Positions 40,551 to 49,639 of a stretch of DNA of 64,000 nt are shown here, in pieces. Each line of letters opens with the position of its first letter. The first letter of the stretch is position 1. Both the position numbers and the translations under genes were made by a program. The notes under the pieces were generated by a model. The model ran no database searches. It was not told the DNA's origin and saw only the letters and a program-made list of their open reading frames with translations. The stretch lies in NCBI RefSeq assembly GCF_000619945.1, contig NZ_JHVC01000017.1, positions 1-64,000 on the forward strand, in the 5' to 3' direction. This stretch comes from Clostridium lundense DSM 17049. GTDB taxonomy: Bacteria; Bacillota; Clostridia; Clostridiales; Clostridiaceae.

Positions 40551-42039
40551 GCTTTTTCCTCCTAAACAAGTTCCTAAAGTTGCTTTGTCTAGTTGGATTG
40601 GAATTTGGTATAATTTCAGGTCTTTTATTCATCTTCCATAGAGGTGCTCTTATAAAGATATCCTTCATATCACCTTTATATAATTTAAAGTAAGGTACTC
40701 CATAACTTTCTAAAGTACATAAATAAGCTATTATAAAAAACCATCCTACTGCAATTCCAAACATACCTAAAAAGTTGCCTAATATTAGCATTGGGTAACT
40801 TATTAATCTTACTGAAAGTGCCATTTCATAATTAGGTATTAGAAAAGTTGCTACTGTGGCAATACCTACTACAAGCAATGTTGTAGAACTAACTATTTTT
40901 GCCTTTATTGCTGCATCGCCTATGATTATACCTCCAACCACACTTAGAGTTTGCCCTATTTTAAACGGTAGTCTCAATCCACCTTCTCTTAAAAATTCTA
41001 CAATTATATTCATTGATAATATTGACATAAATGGAGTTAGTGCTATACCTCTTCTTGCTTCAATAATAGCTCCTAAAAACTTAAAGGGAATTAATTCTGC
41101 ATTGAATTTTATTAGCGTTACATAAATAGCTGGCATTGTTATAACTATAAAAACTGCAATATATCTAATTAACCTAGTAAATGAAGATATTAATGTTCTT
41201 TGGTTATAATCTTCAACCGCTTGAAAAAACTCGAAAAATATTGTTGGAAATGTTAGTACAAATGATGTTCCATCAACAATAATAGCAATTTTACCTTCTA
41301 ATAAGTTTGCTTCTACTATATCTGGTCTTTCTGTAGGAAAACTTTGTGGAAATATACTATATGGATTACTCTCTATAAATTGTTCTAACATTCCACTTCC
41401 CGTAAAGCCATCTACATCAATAATACTTAATCTTTGCTTTATATCATTTAGTATTTCCTTATCAACTATATTATCAATATACATTAATACAACGTCTGTT
41501 TGATTTCTTCTTCCAACAACTAATCTTTCCTCTACTAAATTGTTATCCTTTATTTTTCTTCTAATCATACTTATATTTGTTTCTAATTTTTCTACAAATC
41601 CTTCCCTGGATGCTCTTACAGATGTTTCATTAATAGGGTCTGAAATACCTCTATACTCTCCTCCTGTAGTATCCAGTATAATATATTTTGAAGTTCTTTC
41701 TAAAACAATTACTGTTTTTCCTCTTTTTATATTGAATATAACTTTATTTATATCCTCTTCTATGAAAGCATTACTAACAGATATATATTTTTTTACAATA
41801 CTATCCTCTAAGTTATCTATAATGCTTAAATCTTCTTCCACCTCAAACATCAATGGCTTAAGTATATCTCTATCTATGGTCTGTCTATTTGCTAATCCAT
41901 TTATATATAATATTGCTGCAGTTAGATTACATCCCTTTCCTATTACAAATTCTCTTACTATTAATTCACTTTTTTCTCCAACTAACCTTTTAATAAACTG
42001 TATTTTTTGTTGAAGTTCATTTAAATTGTTATTTTCCAT
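40540..42039 (-). CDS. Spore germinant receptor A subunit (GerAA family)
   Basis: The A subunit is the largest receptor protein, with a cytosolic N-domain and a C-terminal membrane domain. The 499-residue product shows VLERTSKYIILDTTGGEYRGISDPINETSVRASREGFVE (as several short parts), NISMIRRKIKDNNLVEERLVVGRR, SIFPQSFPTERPDIVEANLLEGKIAIIVDGTSF and a membrane part with GGLRLPFKIGQTLSVVGGIIIGDAA. I choose the ATG at 42039 (GGAAGGATG upstream) rather than 18 codons earlier. First gene of the A-B-C-B operon. Confidence 0.95.
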   Translation of the reverse strand: MENNNLNELQQKIQFIKRLVGEKSELIVREFVIGKGCNLTAAILYINGLANRQTIDRDILKPLMFEVEEDLSIIDNLEDSIVKKYISVSNAFIEEDINKVIFNIKRGKTVIVLERTSKYIILDTTGGEYRGISDPINETSVRASREGFVEKLETNISMIRRKIKDNNLVEERLVVGRRNQTDVVLMYIDNIVDKEILNDIKQRLSIIDVDGFTGSGMLEQFIESNPYSIFPQSFPTERPDIVEANLLEGKIAIIVDGTSFVLTFPTIFFEFFQAVEDYNQRTLISSFTRLIRYIAVFIVITMPAIYVTLIKFNAELIPFKFLGAIIEARRGIALTPFMSILSMNIIVEFLREGGLRLPFKIGQTLSVVGGIIIGDAAIKAKIVSSTTLLVVGIATVATFLIPNYEMALSVRLISYPMLILGNFLGMFGIAVGWFFIIAYLCTLESYGVPYFKLYKGDMKDIFIRAPLWKMNKRPEIIPNSNPTRQSNFRNLFRRKKHGE

Positions 42040-42115
42040 AGATATCTCATCCTTCCATGGTAAGTAAAATATATATATATTAATTATTTCCATACATTTA
42101 TATAACTATGCAAAA

Positions 42116-42150
42116 AGCATATATTACACTTCCTTTGTGCAATATATGCT
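42116..42150 (-). terminator. Terminator of the thiamin operon
   Basis: AGCATATATTACAC and GTGCAATATATGCT pair over 13 of 14 positions with a 7-nt loop, followed on the minus strand by TTTTTG. Confidence 0.85.
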
Positions 42151-42186
42151 CTTTACTTAATTAAATAAACTATTTATATTAAATTT

Positions 42187-42813
42187 TTACTTACTAAAAA
42201 GATCCTTTAAATTTTTTGATGCTTCTTTTATATTTTCTTTAGCCAATATAGCAGAAATAATTGAAACCCCCTCAATTCCTGTATCCTTGAGCAGGGATAC
42301 ATTTTTTTCATTTATCCCGCCTATAGCTACTATAGGAATAGAAACTGTGCTTTTTATTCTTTTCAACTCATCAATTGATACATTCTTAGCATCCTTTTTA
42401 GTAGTGGTACCAAATATAGCTCCCACACCTAAATAATCAGCTCCTTGTTTTTCAGCTTCAATAGCTTCTTCTAAATTTCTTGCTGACACTCCAATTATTT
42501 TTCCTTCTCCAATTAATTTTCTTACAATTTTAGCCTCCATGTCACTTTGGCCCACATGTACTCCTTCAGCATCTACTGCTAAGGCTATATCAACTCTGTC
42601 ATTTATAATTAAAGGTACATTATATTTACTTGTTACAGCCTTTATTTTTAAAGCAATATTATAGAAATCTCTTGTATCTATATCTTTTTCTCTTAGCTGC
42701 ACTAATGTTGTTCCACCTAAAATTGATTCTTCTACTGCTTCTTCTAGATTCCTTCCATTTAAAAGTTCTCTATCTGTTACCAAATATAATGTATAATCTA
42801 TTAAACTTTTCAT
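42187..42813 (-). CDS. thiE: Thiamin-phosphate synthase ThiE
   Basis: ThiE joins HMP pyrophosphate and thiazole phosphate to thiamin phosphate. The 208-residue TIM barrel has YLVTDRELLNGRNLEEAVEE, GGTTLVQLREKDIDTRDFY, IINDRVDIALAVDAEGVHVGQ, IIGVSARNLEEA, YLGVGAIFGTTTKKDA and IVAIGGINEKNV, i.e. the full set of family motifs. Its ATG overlaps the thiM stop codon. Confidence 0.98.
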   Translation of the reverse strand: MKSLIDYTLYLVTDRELLNGRNLEEAVEESILGGTTLVQLREKDIDTRDFYNIALKIKAVTSKYNVPLIINDRVDIALAVDAEGVHVGQSDMEAKIVRKLIGEGKIIGVSARNLEEAIEAEKQGADYLGVGAIFGTTTKKDAKNVSIDELKRIKSTVSIPIVAIGGINEKNVSLLKDTGIEGVSIISAILAKENIKEASKNLKDLFSK

Positions 42814-43634
42814 TAATATATTTTACTCCTTTCTTTATAAGTATTTAAGTCAAGATTATAAATACTGTCCATTAAAGCTGTCTTAAAAGAACCTATCCCT
42901 AAATCCTTAGTTTTCTCATAGGCTATTTCTCCCGCAATCCCCATAGAAGCTACTCCTGCTACAGCTGCTGTTAAATAATCTCTTTCTGCTCCACAAAAAC
43001 TTCCTATTAAAGAAGAACACATACATCCTGTCCCAGTTATTTTAGATAAAATCTTATGTCCATTAGCAATATAATAACTTTTATCTTTAGAACTTATACA
43101 ATCAACTTCTCCAGTAACTGCAATTATAGCATCTAATTCCTTTGAAAGTTCTTGGGAAATTTCTTTCTTTTCTTCCATTTTTGTAGAAGTGTCCCCAACT
43201 TCTGAAGCATCTACACCTTTAGTTATAACCTCTATACCTGCAATATTTTTAATTTCAGATAAATTTCCTCTAACTACTGAAAAGTGTACTTCTTCAATTA
43301 ATTTTTTTGCCACTTCTGTTCTATAACTTGTAGCTCCTACTCCTACAGGATCTAATATTACAGGTATATTTAGGCTATTTGCTTTTTTGCCTGCAAGTAT
43401 CATTGATTGTACTGTTCTACTATTTAATGTTCCTATGTTAATTACTAAAGAAGATGCAATGGATACCATTTCCTCCACTTCTCTCTCATCATCTGCCATT
43501 ACTGGTGAGCCTCCAATAGCTAAAACAATATTTGCACAATCATTTACTGTAACATAATTTGTTATATGATGAACAAGAGGATTCTTTTCTTTAACTTTTA
43601 ATAAACTATTATATATATTTTCATACATTTCCAT
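42813..43634 (-). CDS. thiM: Hydroxyethylthiazole kinase ThiM
   Basis: ThiM phosphorylates the thiazole moiety taken up from outside or recycled. The 273-residue product has NPLVHHITNYVTVNDCANI, GGSPVMADDEREVEEM, VILDPVGVGATSYR, SVVRGNLSEI, GEVDCISS and the catalytic IANGHKILSKITGTGCMCSSLIG region. ATG at 43634 with GGAGG; an upstream TTG is not needed. It pairs with ThiW, the likely thiazole transporter. Confidence 0.98.
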   Translation of the reverse strand: MEMYENIYNSLLKVKEKNPLVHHITNYVTVNDCANIVLAIGGSPVMADDEREVEEMVSIASSLVINIGTLNSRTVQSMILAGKKANSLNIPVILDPVGVGATSYRTEVAKKLIEEVHFSVVRGNLSEIKNIAGIEVITKGVDASEVGDTSTKMEEKKEISQELSKELDAIIAVTGEVDCISSKDKSYYIANGHKILSKITGTGCMCSSLIGSFCGAERDYLTAAVAGVASMGIAGEIAYEKTKDLGIGSFKTALMDSIYNLDLNTYKERSKIY

Positions 43635-43686
43635 ATTTACTACCTCCAAAACTTTTCTTAAGAGTACAGATGACAGATTCTTTTAT

Positions 43687-44538
43687 TTATTCTTTAATAG
43701 TCATTCCTGCTTTTTTATAAAGTGTATAAAAATGATTGGTAGGCCCTACTCCTTTTCCTATATCTAAAGAATATTCTATAGCTATAGTAATGTATTCCTT
43801 AGCTAATTTAACAGCTTCTTCAATTGAATGTCCAAGGGCAAGATTTGATGCTATAGCTGAAGACAGTGTACATCCTGTACCATGAGTATTTTTAGTATTT
43901 ATTCTTTTGCTTTCAAAATAGTGCATTCTTTCTCCATCAAACAAGATATCTACTGCATCATCTTTTAAATGACCACCTTTTATAAGTACATACTTAACTC
44001 CAATTTTGCATATAAATCTAGCCACCTTTTCCATGTCTGCACTATTTTCTATCTCTCCTATATGTAATCTTTCTTCCTCTGGTAATACTTCATTATAAGT
44101 TTTTACAATTACCTCTGCTTCTGGAAGATTAGGAGTTACTACTGTAGCTAGTGGTAATAATTTTGTAACTAAAGTCATTTTAGATTCTGGTTTTAAAAGA
44201 TCAAATCCGCTTTTAGATATCATAACTGGATCAACTACTAAATTTTTAGGACTATACTGTTTTATCTTTTCACAAATTACATCAATAGTGTCTATTTTAG
44301 ATACCATGCCTATTTTCACAGCATCTACTTCTATATCTGTAAAAATAGCATCTATTTGTGCTCCAATTATATCTTTGTCTATATCTTGAACTGCAAAAAC
44401 TCCTTGAGTATTTTGGGCAGTAATAGCAGTAATAACACTCATGCCAAACACTCCATGGGCAGACATTGTCTTTAGATCTGCTTGAACGCCTGCTCCTCCT
44501 GAACTATCTGATCCCGCTATAGTTAGTACCTTTTTCAT
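43687..44538 (-). CDS. thiD: Hydroxymethylpyrimidine (phosphate) kinase ThiD
   Basis: ThiD phosphorylates HMP and HMP phosphate. The 283-residue product shows TIAGSDSSGGAGVQADLKT, GMSVITAITAQNTQGV, DAVKIGMVS, LVVDPVMISKSGFDLL, VVTPNLPEAEVI, VLIKGGHL and NTHGTGCTLSSAIASNLALG, all standard for the family. Length is slightly over the usual 270. No thiC in the window, so this operon looks like salvage. Confidence 0.98.
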   Translation of the reverse strand: MKKVLTIAGSDSSGGAGVQADLKTMSAHGVFGMSVITAITAQNTQGVFAVQDIDKDIIGAQIDAIFTDIEVDAVKIGMVSKIDTIDVICEKIKQYSPKNLVVDPVMISKSGFDLLKPESKMTLVTKLLPLATVVTPNLPEAEVIVKTYNEVLPEEERLHIGEIENSADMEKVARFICKIGVKYVLIKGGHLKDDAVDILFDGERMHYFESKRINTKNTHGTGCTLSSAIASNLALGHSIEEAVKLAKEYITIAIEYSLDIGKGVGPTNHFYTLYKKAGMTIKE

Positions 44539-44554
44539 AATTTATCTCTCCCTT

Positions 44555-45040
44555 TTAATTGTTAGTTATTACCGTTTTTCTATCCAAAGCTTTTAATATA
44601 AGATATCCAATAATGCTTCCGCCAATAGTACTAATAGAAAATGGAGCTACAAAAAATAATGCTGCCACTTTTTTACCTAAAATAAACTTTGCTATTGGAA
44701 AAGCTATTAATGCACCTATAATACCTGTACCTATAACTTCTCCTAACACTGCATGAATAAGTTTATGTCCTTTTTTATAAAGTGTTGCTGCAAGAAAAGC
44801 CCCTATCATACTTCCTGGAAAAGCAAGTAATGAACCTGTACCTAATACATTTCTCAGAAGTGAAATACAAAAGGCAATAGCCACACTATAATATGGCCCT
44901 AAAAGCGTTGCTGCTAGTACATTAATACTATGTTGTACTGGAAAACATTTAGATATTCCTACAGGTATGTAAATTAAATTACCTGTAAAAACTCCTACTG
45001 CAATAAGTAATGCTGAAAAAGTAATTTTCTTAGTTTTCAC
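44555..45040 (-). CDS. thiW: Thiazole ECF transporter substrate-binding component ThiW
   Basis: ThiW is the membrane S component of an energy-coupling-factor transporter, predicted to take up the thiazole precursor. The 161-residue product has five or six hydrophobic helices and family motifs FTGNLIYIPVGISKCFPVQHSINVL (in two parts) and LLGPYYSVAIAFCISLLRN. ATP-binding subunits would be shared and encoded elsewhere. GTG start (45040) after AAGGATGGTG. First gene behind the TPP riboswitch. Confidence 0.93.
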   Translation of the reverse strand: MKTKKITFSALLIAVGVFTGNLIYIPVGISKCFPVQHSINVLAATLLGPYYSVAIAFCISLLRNVLGTGSLLAFPGSMIGAFLAATLYKKGHKLIHAVLGEVIGTGIIGALIAFPIAKFILGKKVAALFFVAPFSISTIGGSIIGYLILKALDRKTVITNN

Positions 45041-45126
45041 AAAAACACCATCCTTTTAAATTTATTGTATTTGCTAAATTTCAGTATTAATGCTAAGATA
45101 TCAAATTAAAAACAAAAAATAAAAAA

Positions 45127-45153
45127 GGTACAAACCAACGTGGGATTTGTACC
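45127..45153 (-). terminator. Riboswitch expression-platform terminator
   Basis: GGTACAAA and TTTGTACC pair perfectly over 8 bp around an 11-nt loop and are followed on the minus strand by CTTTTTT and further T-rich DNA. It sits between the TPP aptamer and thiW, as required for transcription attenuation. Confidence 0.9.
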
Positions 45154-45183
45154 TTACTTAAACTAAAACTAATTTACAAACAC

Positions 45184-45270
45184 TTTCCTACGCTGGCATT
45201 ATCCAGATCAGGTTAAAAGGTCTAAGAATTTCGTTCCTACTCTCAGCCGGCAACACCAGCTCCCCTGCGA
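45184..45270 (-). ncRNA. TPP riboswitch (THI box)
   Basis: On the minus strand the conserved elements appear in order: GGGGAGCTGGTG, GCCGGCTGAGAGTAGGAACG, then GACCTTTTAACCTGATCTGG and ATAATGCCAGCGTAGGAAAG. ACCTGATCTGGATAATGCCAG is the hallmark of the TPP aptamer. With ligand bound, the terminator at 45127-45153 should form and shut off thiW-thiD-thiM-thiE. Confidence 0.97.
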
Positions 45271-45295
45271 TTGCTATATTTATTTTTACAACTTC

Positions 45296-45324
45296 ATAAT
45301 ACTACAATGCAATAAAATGGTCAA
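45296..45324 (-). promoter_or_regulatory. Sigma-A promoter of the thiamin operon
   Basis: TTGACC, 17 bases, TATTAT on the minus strand, just upstream of the TPP aptamer (aptamer begins about 20 nt after the -10). Close to the TTGACA-N17-TATAAT consensus. Confidence 0.8.
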
Positions 45325-45444
45325 TAGCCAAAACTTACAGTTACTACCTTCAATCTACATTATTATATTATCAAAATAATAAATTATTACATGATTGACT
45401 ATTATTGTTATTTAGAATAAACTATAAAAAAAGTACATAATACT

Positions 45445-45615
45445 TTTTTAGAGTACAGATTACAGAGCACAGATTATAGATATGGAAGCTTTTTTTCCGT
45501 TGACACTACAGAAAAGCTTAAATTTAATAATAAATAATTTAAAATTTTTCGTAATGCTAATGAAGAAAAATTATCCTTATCTGTACTCTGTACTCTTTGC
45601 TCTGTGCTCTAAAAA
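45445..45615. repeat. Intergenic inverted repeat (copy 9, core type B)
   Basis: Arms AGAGTACAGATTACAGAGCAC and, inverted, CTGTACTCTGTACTCTTTGC then TCTGTGCTCT. The centre (AGAAAAGCTTAAATTTAATA, then AATAATTTAAAATTTTTCGT and AATGCTAATGAAGAAAAAT) is shared with copy 7. A separate short hairpin (AAAAAAGTA/TACTTTTTT, 45427-45449) borders it on the left. The remainder of the 45325-45658 gap shows nothing further. Confidence 0.8.
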
Positions 45616-45658
45616 GTTGCTTCGCAATCTTTTATAATTATAAAGGAGGAAAAGTATA

Positions 45659-46891
45659 ATGAAAATAGGGTACGCCTGTATTCCCATGGGCTTAGATGCC
45701 AAAACTACTAGGAGTTTTGTATTAAAAAACTTTTCTTTTGATAGATTTTATGAATGCGTAAAATACAACATAGAGGATTTAAATAAAATCCTTAATTATA
45801 ATATAGATAATAATATTTACATGTTTAGAATTAGCTCCGATATTATTCCATTCGGTTCCCACAGCGTCAATGATTTTTCTTGGTGGAAAACCTTTCATGA
45901 AGAATTGCAAAATACAGGAGAATTCATTAAAAAAAATAATATAAGGGTCTCCATGCATCCTGGGCAATATACAGTGCTTAATTCTCCTTTTGAAGATGTA
46001 GTAAATAAAAGTATAAGAGATATAGAATATCATTGCCTTTTTTTAGATTCATTAGAAATTGATTATACTAATAAAATAGTCCTTCATATAGGAGGAGCCT
46101 ATAACGACAAACTATCCGCTCTTAAAAGATTTAAAGAAAATTTTAAAAAGCTTTCTGATTCCGCAAAAAGTAGACTGGTTTTAGAAAATGATGAGAGAAT
46201 TTTTAATATATATGAGGTACTAGAACTTTGTAATAACTTAAATATTCCTGCTGTATTTGATAATCTTCATCATAACTTTAATCCTGGTAAATGTGAAGAT
46301 ATTGAATGTGTATTAAAATCTGTTTACAATAGCTGGACTACTAAAGACGGTAATATGAAGCTCCACTATTCCGATAGCGACATAAATAAAAAAGCCGGCG
46401 CTCACTCAAAACATATAGATATAGAAAACTTTTTGAACTTTTATGAAAAAATTAAAGACTTTAATCCAGATATAATGTTAGAAGTAAAAGATAAAGATAT
46501 ATCTGCAATAGAATGCATAAATTGTCTACACCCTACTAAAAATTCCACTAAATTTGAACAATGGGCAAAATATAAATATACAGTAATGGAAAAAGATTAT
46601 GGGCTATATAAAAAATGTAGTTCAATAATAAATTCAGATAAAAATATGCTAGAGTTTTATAAAATCATAGATAAAACTTTAGCCCTTCCGTTTAACGAAG
46701 GTAATTTTAAAAATACTCTTCTGCATACTTGGGGGTATATAAAAGATAAAGCTAGCATTAAGGAAAAAACTGAATTCATTAATTCCTTAGAAAACTTCGA
46801 TGATCCCGGAAAGATTAAAAATGTAATAAAAAAGTTATGTAAAAAATATAATATAACCTACCTACTTAATTCTTATTATTTTTTGATGTGA
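45659..46891 (+). CDS. uvsE: UV damage endonuclease UvsE (UVDE)
   Basis: UvsE nicks DNA next to pyrimidine dimers and other lesions and starts an excision repair route important in spore formers. The 410-residue product has the metal-binding TIM barrel: MKIGYACIPMGLDAKTTR, FRISSDIIPFGSHSVND, VSMHPGQYTVLNSPF, IVLHIGGAYNDKLSAL, LVLENDERIFN, AVFDNLHHNFNPG, KLHYSDSDINKKAGAHSKHI and IMLEVKDKDISAI. It carries about 100 extra C-terminal residues compared with B. subtilis UvsE (320 aa), beyond the barrel. AAAGGAGG precedes the ATG. Confidence 0.96.
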   Translation: MKIGYACIPMGLDAKTTRSFVLKNFSFDRFYECVKYNIEDLNKILNYNIDNNIYMFRISSDIIPFGSHSVNDFSWWKTFHEELQNTGEFIKKNNIRVSMHPGQYTVLNSPFEDVVNKSIRDIEYHCLFLDSLEIDYTNKIVLHIGGAYNDKLSALKRFKENFKKLSDSAKSRLVLENDERIFNIYEVLELCNNLNIPAVFDNLHHNFNPGKCEDIECVLKSVYNSWTTKDGNMKLHYSDSDINKKAGAHSKHIDIENFLNFYEKIKDFNPDIMLEVKDKDISAIECINCLHPTKNSTKFEQWAKYKYTVMEKDYGLYKKCSSIINSDKNMLEFYKIIDKTLALPFNEGNFKNTLLHTWGYIKDKASIKEKTEFINSLENFDDPGKIKNVIKKLCKKYNITYLLNSYYFLM

Positions 46892-46918
46892 AATTTTGTG
46901 GATAAGGGAGTTATAAGT

Positions 46919-47320
46919 ATGAAAATAAAAAATTTAAAAGAATTTATATTTTATGTACTTATTGGGGGAATAAATTTTATAATAGATTTTACAATATTAA
47001 ATATACTGTGGAAAATTACTCACTTATATGAAGGCTATGTAAATATAATATTTAAAACTATATCCTTTATTATATGTTCTCTCAACGGTTATAATTTGAA
47101 TAAAAAATATACTTTTAAAGCAGATGGATCTTATATTAGATATGCCTCTGTTTTAGGCCTGTCTAATATAGCTGATGCATTCTTATTGTCTATATTGTCC
47201 ATGCATAATATTTTAGGTATATCTCCAGTAGCTTGGTCTAATATTTCTAATTTCATAGCCTATGCTTCAACAGGAACAATAGTATTTATAATAAATAAAT
47301 TTCTTATATTCAAAAAATAA
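46919..47320 (+). CDS. GtrA family small membrane protein
   Basis: GtrA-like proteins have four membrane helices and are thought to flip lipid-linked sugars for cell-surface polymers. The 133-residue product begins NLKEFIFYVLIGGINFIIDF, typical of the family, and ends GTIVFIINKFLIFKK (helix then basic tail). ATG at 46919 with AAGGGAG; a GTG seven codons upstream is less likely. No glycosyltransferase gene is adjacent; it follows uvsE by 27 nt and may be transcribed with it. Confidence 0.9.
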   Translation: MKIKNLKEFIFYVLIGGINFIIDFTILNILWKITHLYEGYVNIIFKTISFIICSLNGYNLNKKYTFKADGSYIRYASVLGLSNIADAFLLSILSMHNILGISPVAWSNISNFIAYASTGTIVFIINKFLIFKK

Positions 47321-47398
47321 TGTTTCATTATATACCAGCCTAGGAATAAAATTCATAAAAACATGCATACTAATGTTAATATGCCTAGGAGGATTATT

Positions 47399-48493
47399 AT
47401 GAAAGAACATCTTACTAATAAACAAATTGCCTTTTATATATTTGGTATAGTAGTTGGTTATGGTATCGTAAGTCTTCCAAAACAAGTTGCTGAATATGCT
47501 TCTACCGCTGGTTGGATTTCTATAGCTATATGTACAATTGTCTCTTTATTAGGAATGTATATAATAACCTTCTTAAATTATACTTACAAAAATATGACTT
47601 TTGATGAATATAGCAAAAAATTGGTGGGTAACTTTATTTCAAACATTTTTATAATATTATTCATAATATATTTATTTCTAGTTTCCAGTATGTCATTAAG
47701 AGATACAGCTAATATAATAAAAAACTCCATACTTATAAAAACTCCCTCATGGATTATAATATTTATTTTATTAATTTTATGTTATTATGCCTTATCAAAG
47801 GGTTTACAGGTTATTGGAAAATTGTGTGAACTTTATGGATTTGCTATTATTATTTTTGCAATAATAATAAATACTCTATCATTTACAGAAGGCGATATGC
47901 TTAACTTACTTCCAGTACTAGGGTTCAATGGTTTAATTGGCCCATTAAAATCATCAAAACATTTAATATTATCATTTATAGGAGGAGAATTATTATTAAT
48001 AGTTCCTTTTAGTGATAAAAATAACAAGTCAGTATTTAAATATACTTTATCTATGACTGCATTTATAGGTTTAATTTATATTATAATTTTTGAATCAAAT
48101 TTATCAATAATTGGTGCTGAGGATTTAGTTCATTATTACGATGCTCTTATAATTTCAGCTAAAAGAATGGATGTTCATTTTTTAGAGTTTTTCAGAAAAA
48201 TTGATGGAATTGTATTGACCGCCTGGATTATGGCTGTTTTCACTACAGTTACTATTGAAAGTTATGCCTTAAATTTTTTTATTCGTAAATTGCTTAAAAT
48301 AAAAAGTAATGTTCTATCAACAGCTATAGTTATGACATTAGTTTTCATTGCATCACTCATTCCACGCTATAATGAAGATGTACGAGAAATATTATTATAT
48401 ACCGGTTATTTAGGATTATTTTGCTCATTTGTAATTCCATTTATATTATTTATTATATCTAAGGTGAAAAAATATGATAAAAAAAATTTATAA
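47399..48493 (+). CDS. Spore germinant receptor B subunit (GerKB-like)
   Basis: The 364-residue product has about ten membrane helices and the family start LTNKQIAFYIFGIVVGYGIVSLPKQVAEY (in two parts). It opens the second receptor operon, order B-C-A on the plus strand, different from the A-B-C-B operon. AGGAGG lies 7 nt before the ATG at 47399; codons upstream are not used. The C subunit begins 20 nt before its stop codon, overlapping. Confidence 0.94.
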   Translation: MKEHLTNKQIAFYIFGIVVGYGIVSLPKQVAEYASTAGWISIAICTIVSLLGMYIITFLNYTYKNMTFDEYSKKLVGNFISNIFIILFIIYLFLVSSMSLRDTANIIKNSILIKTPSWIIIFILLILCYYALSKGLQVIGKLCELYGFAIIIFAIIINTLSFTEGDMLNLLPVLGFNGLIGPLKSSKHLILSFIGGELLLIVPFSDKNNKSVFKYTLSMTAFIGLIYIIIFESNLSIIGAEDLVHYYDALIISAKRMDVHFLEFFRKIDGIVLTAWIMAVFTTVTIESYALNFFIRKLLKIKSNVLSTAIVMTLVFIASLIPRYNEDVREILLYTGYLGLFCSFVIPFILFIISKVKKYDKKNL

Positions 48494-49628
48494 ATCATTA
48501 TGTATTATGTTAATATTTATGTTTACTATAATTTTTTCAGGATGCTGGGATTATGCTGATATAGAAAAAAGGGGTATTTATGTTTCTATAGGTGTAGATA
48601 AGCTAAAGGATGAAGTAGAGTTAATCAGCGAGGTAGCTGGATTTAAAACATCATTATCTAAGGATCCCAATAAATCAAATTCTTCAAATATATATAAAAT
48701 TATCTCTTATGGCCCCAATTTTGAAGATGCTCGATTTATTCAAGATAGAAAATCGCCTTTCCCTATATTTTTAGGCGCTGTGAAAACCGTTATTTTTAGT
48801 GAAAATTATGCAAAAGATGGCATATTGCCCTACATTAACAGGATCAATAGAATTTACAACTATAGAAAAACAGTTATACCCGTTGTAACCAAGGAATCTC
48901 CCAAAGAAATATTTAATTTAAATGTTCCCAATAATTTATCCGCTGGTTTTTTAATTGAGGATATTATTCGTAGCTCAAATGCAGAAGGGAAAGGTATTTA
49001 TATTGATTTTAGTGATGTGCTTAACATTATTTCTTTAAAACATATGGGATTTGTACTTCCTTATCTAGGCATAGATAACGAATTAATAACTTACTTAGGT
49101 TCTGCAATAATGAATGAAGAAAGTAGGCTTATCGATGTAATAAACATTAATAAGTCTAAGGGACTATTATATTTATTATCTAATAATCCCAATTTAACAG
49201 AATATGTTTCTTTACATGATAATAGTAATTTAATATCCATTTCTCCTATAAGTTTTAAAAAAAATATAAAAACTAAATATATTGATAATAAGGTAGTTAT
49301 TAATATTGATTTAAAATTAAAAGAAAAATTAGACTACTCCTATAAAGAAATGGATCTAAATGACAATGATTTATCAATGTTAGAAAATGAAACATCTAAA
49401 AAAATAAAAGGCTATATTACTAGTATAATAAAAAAAGCTCAAGAAGAATATAAATGCGATATTTTTCAATTTTTAAGATACTTTAGAGCTCAAAATCCAG
49501 TGGCATATAAAACAATTGATTGGAAAAAAGAATTTCCTAAAGCTGAAGTTAATGTAAATGTAAATACAAAAATAGTTAGTAAAAACTTTTATGATTATGA
49601 AAGTATTAATAAGAGTAATTCAAAGTAA
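48474..49628 (+). CDS. Spore germinant receptor C subunit, lipoprotein (GerKC-like)
   Basis: The 384-residue product has a signal peptide with a clear lipobox (IIFSGC, lipidated C24) followed by WDYADIEKRGIYVSIGVDKLKDE, the usual GerC start (GCWDxxxI). The C-terminal GerC domain is recognisable by AQEEYKCDIFQFLRYFRAQNP and WKKEFPKAEVNVNVNTKI. The gene is intact, in contrast to the minus-strand C subunit. Overlaps the preceding B gene by 20 nt. Confidence 0.95.
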   Translation: MIKKIYKSLCIMLIFMFTIIFSGCWDYADIEKRGIYVSIGVDKLKDEVELISEVAGFKTSLSKDPNKSNSSNIYKIISYGPNFEDARFIQDRKSPFPIFLGAVKTVIFSENYAKDGILPYINRINRIYNYRKTVIPVVTKESPKEIFNLNVPNNLSAGFLIEDIIRSSNAEGKGIYIDFSDVLNIISLKHMGFVLPYLGIDNELITYLGSAIMNEESRLIDVININKSKGLLYLLSNNPNLTEYVSLHDNSNLISISPISFKKNIKTKYIDNKVVINIDLKLKEKLDYSYKEMDLNDNDLSMLENETSKKIKGYITSIIKKAQEEYKCDIFQFLRYFRAQNPVAYKTIDWKKEFPKAEVNVNVNTKIVSKNFYDYESINKSNSK

Positions 49629-49639
49629 GGTGAGTATTA

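Noticed and set aside
45445..45615. Insertion sequence or CRISPR
   Set aside because: No transposase frame and no regularly spaced direct repeats occur in the window; the element is a non-coding inverted repeat.
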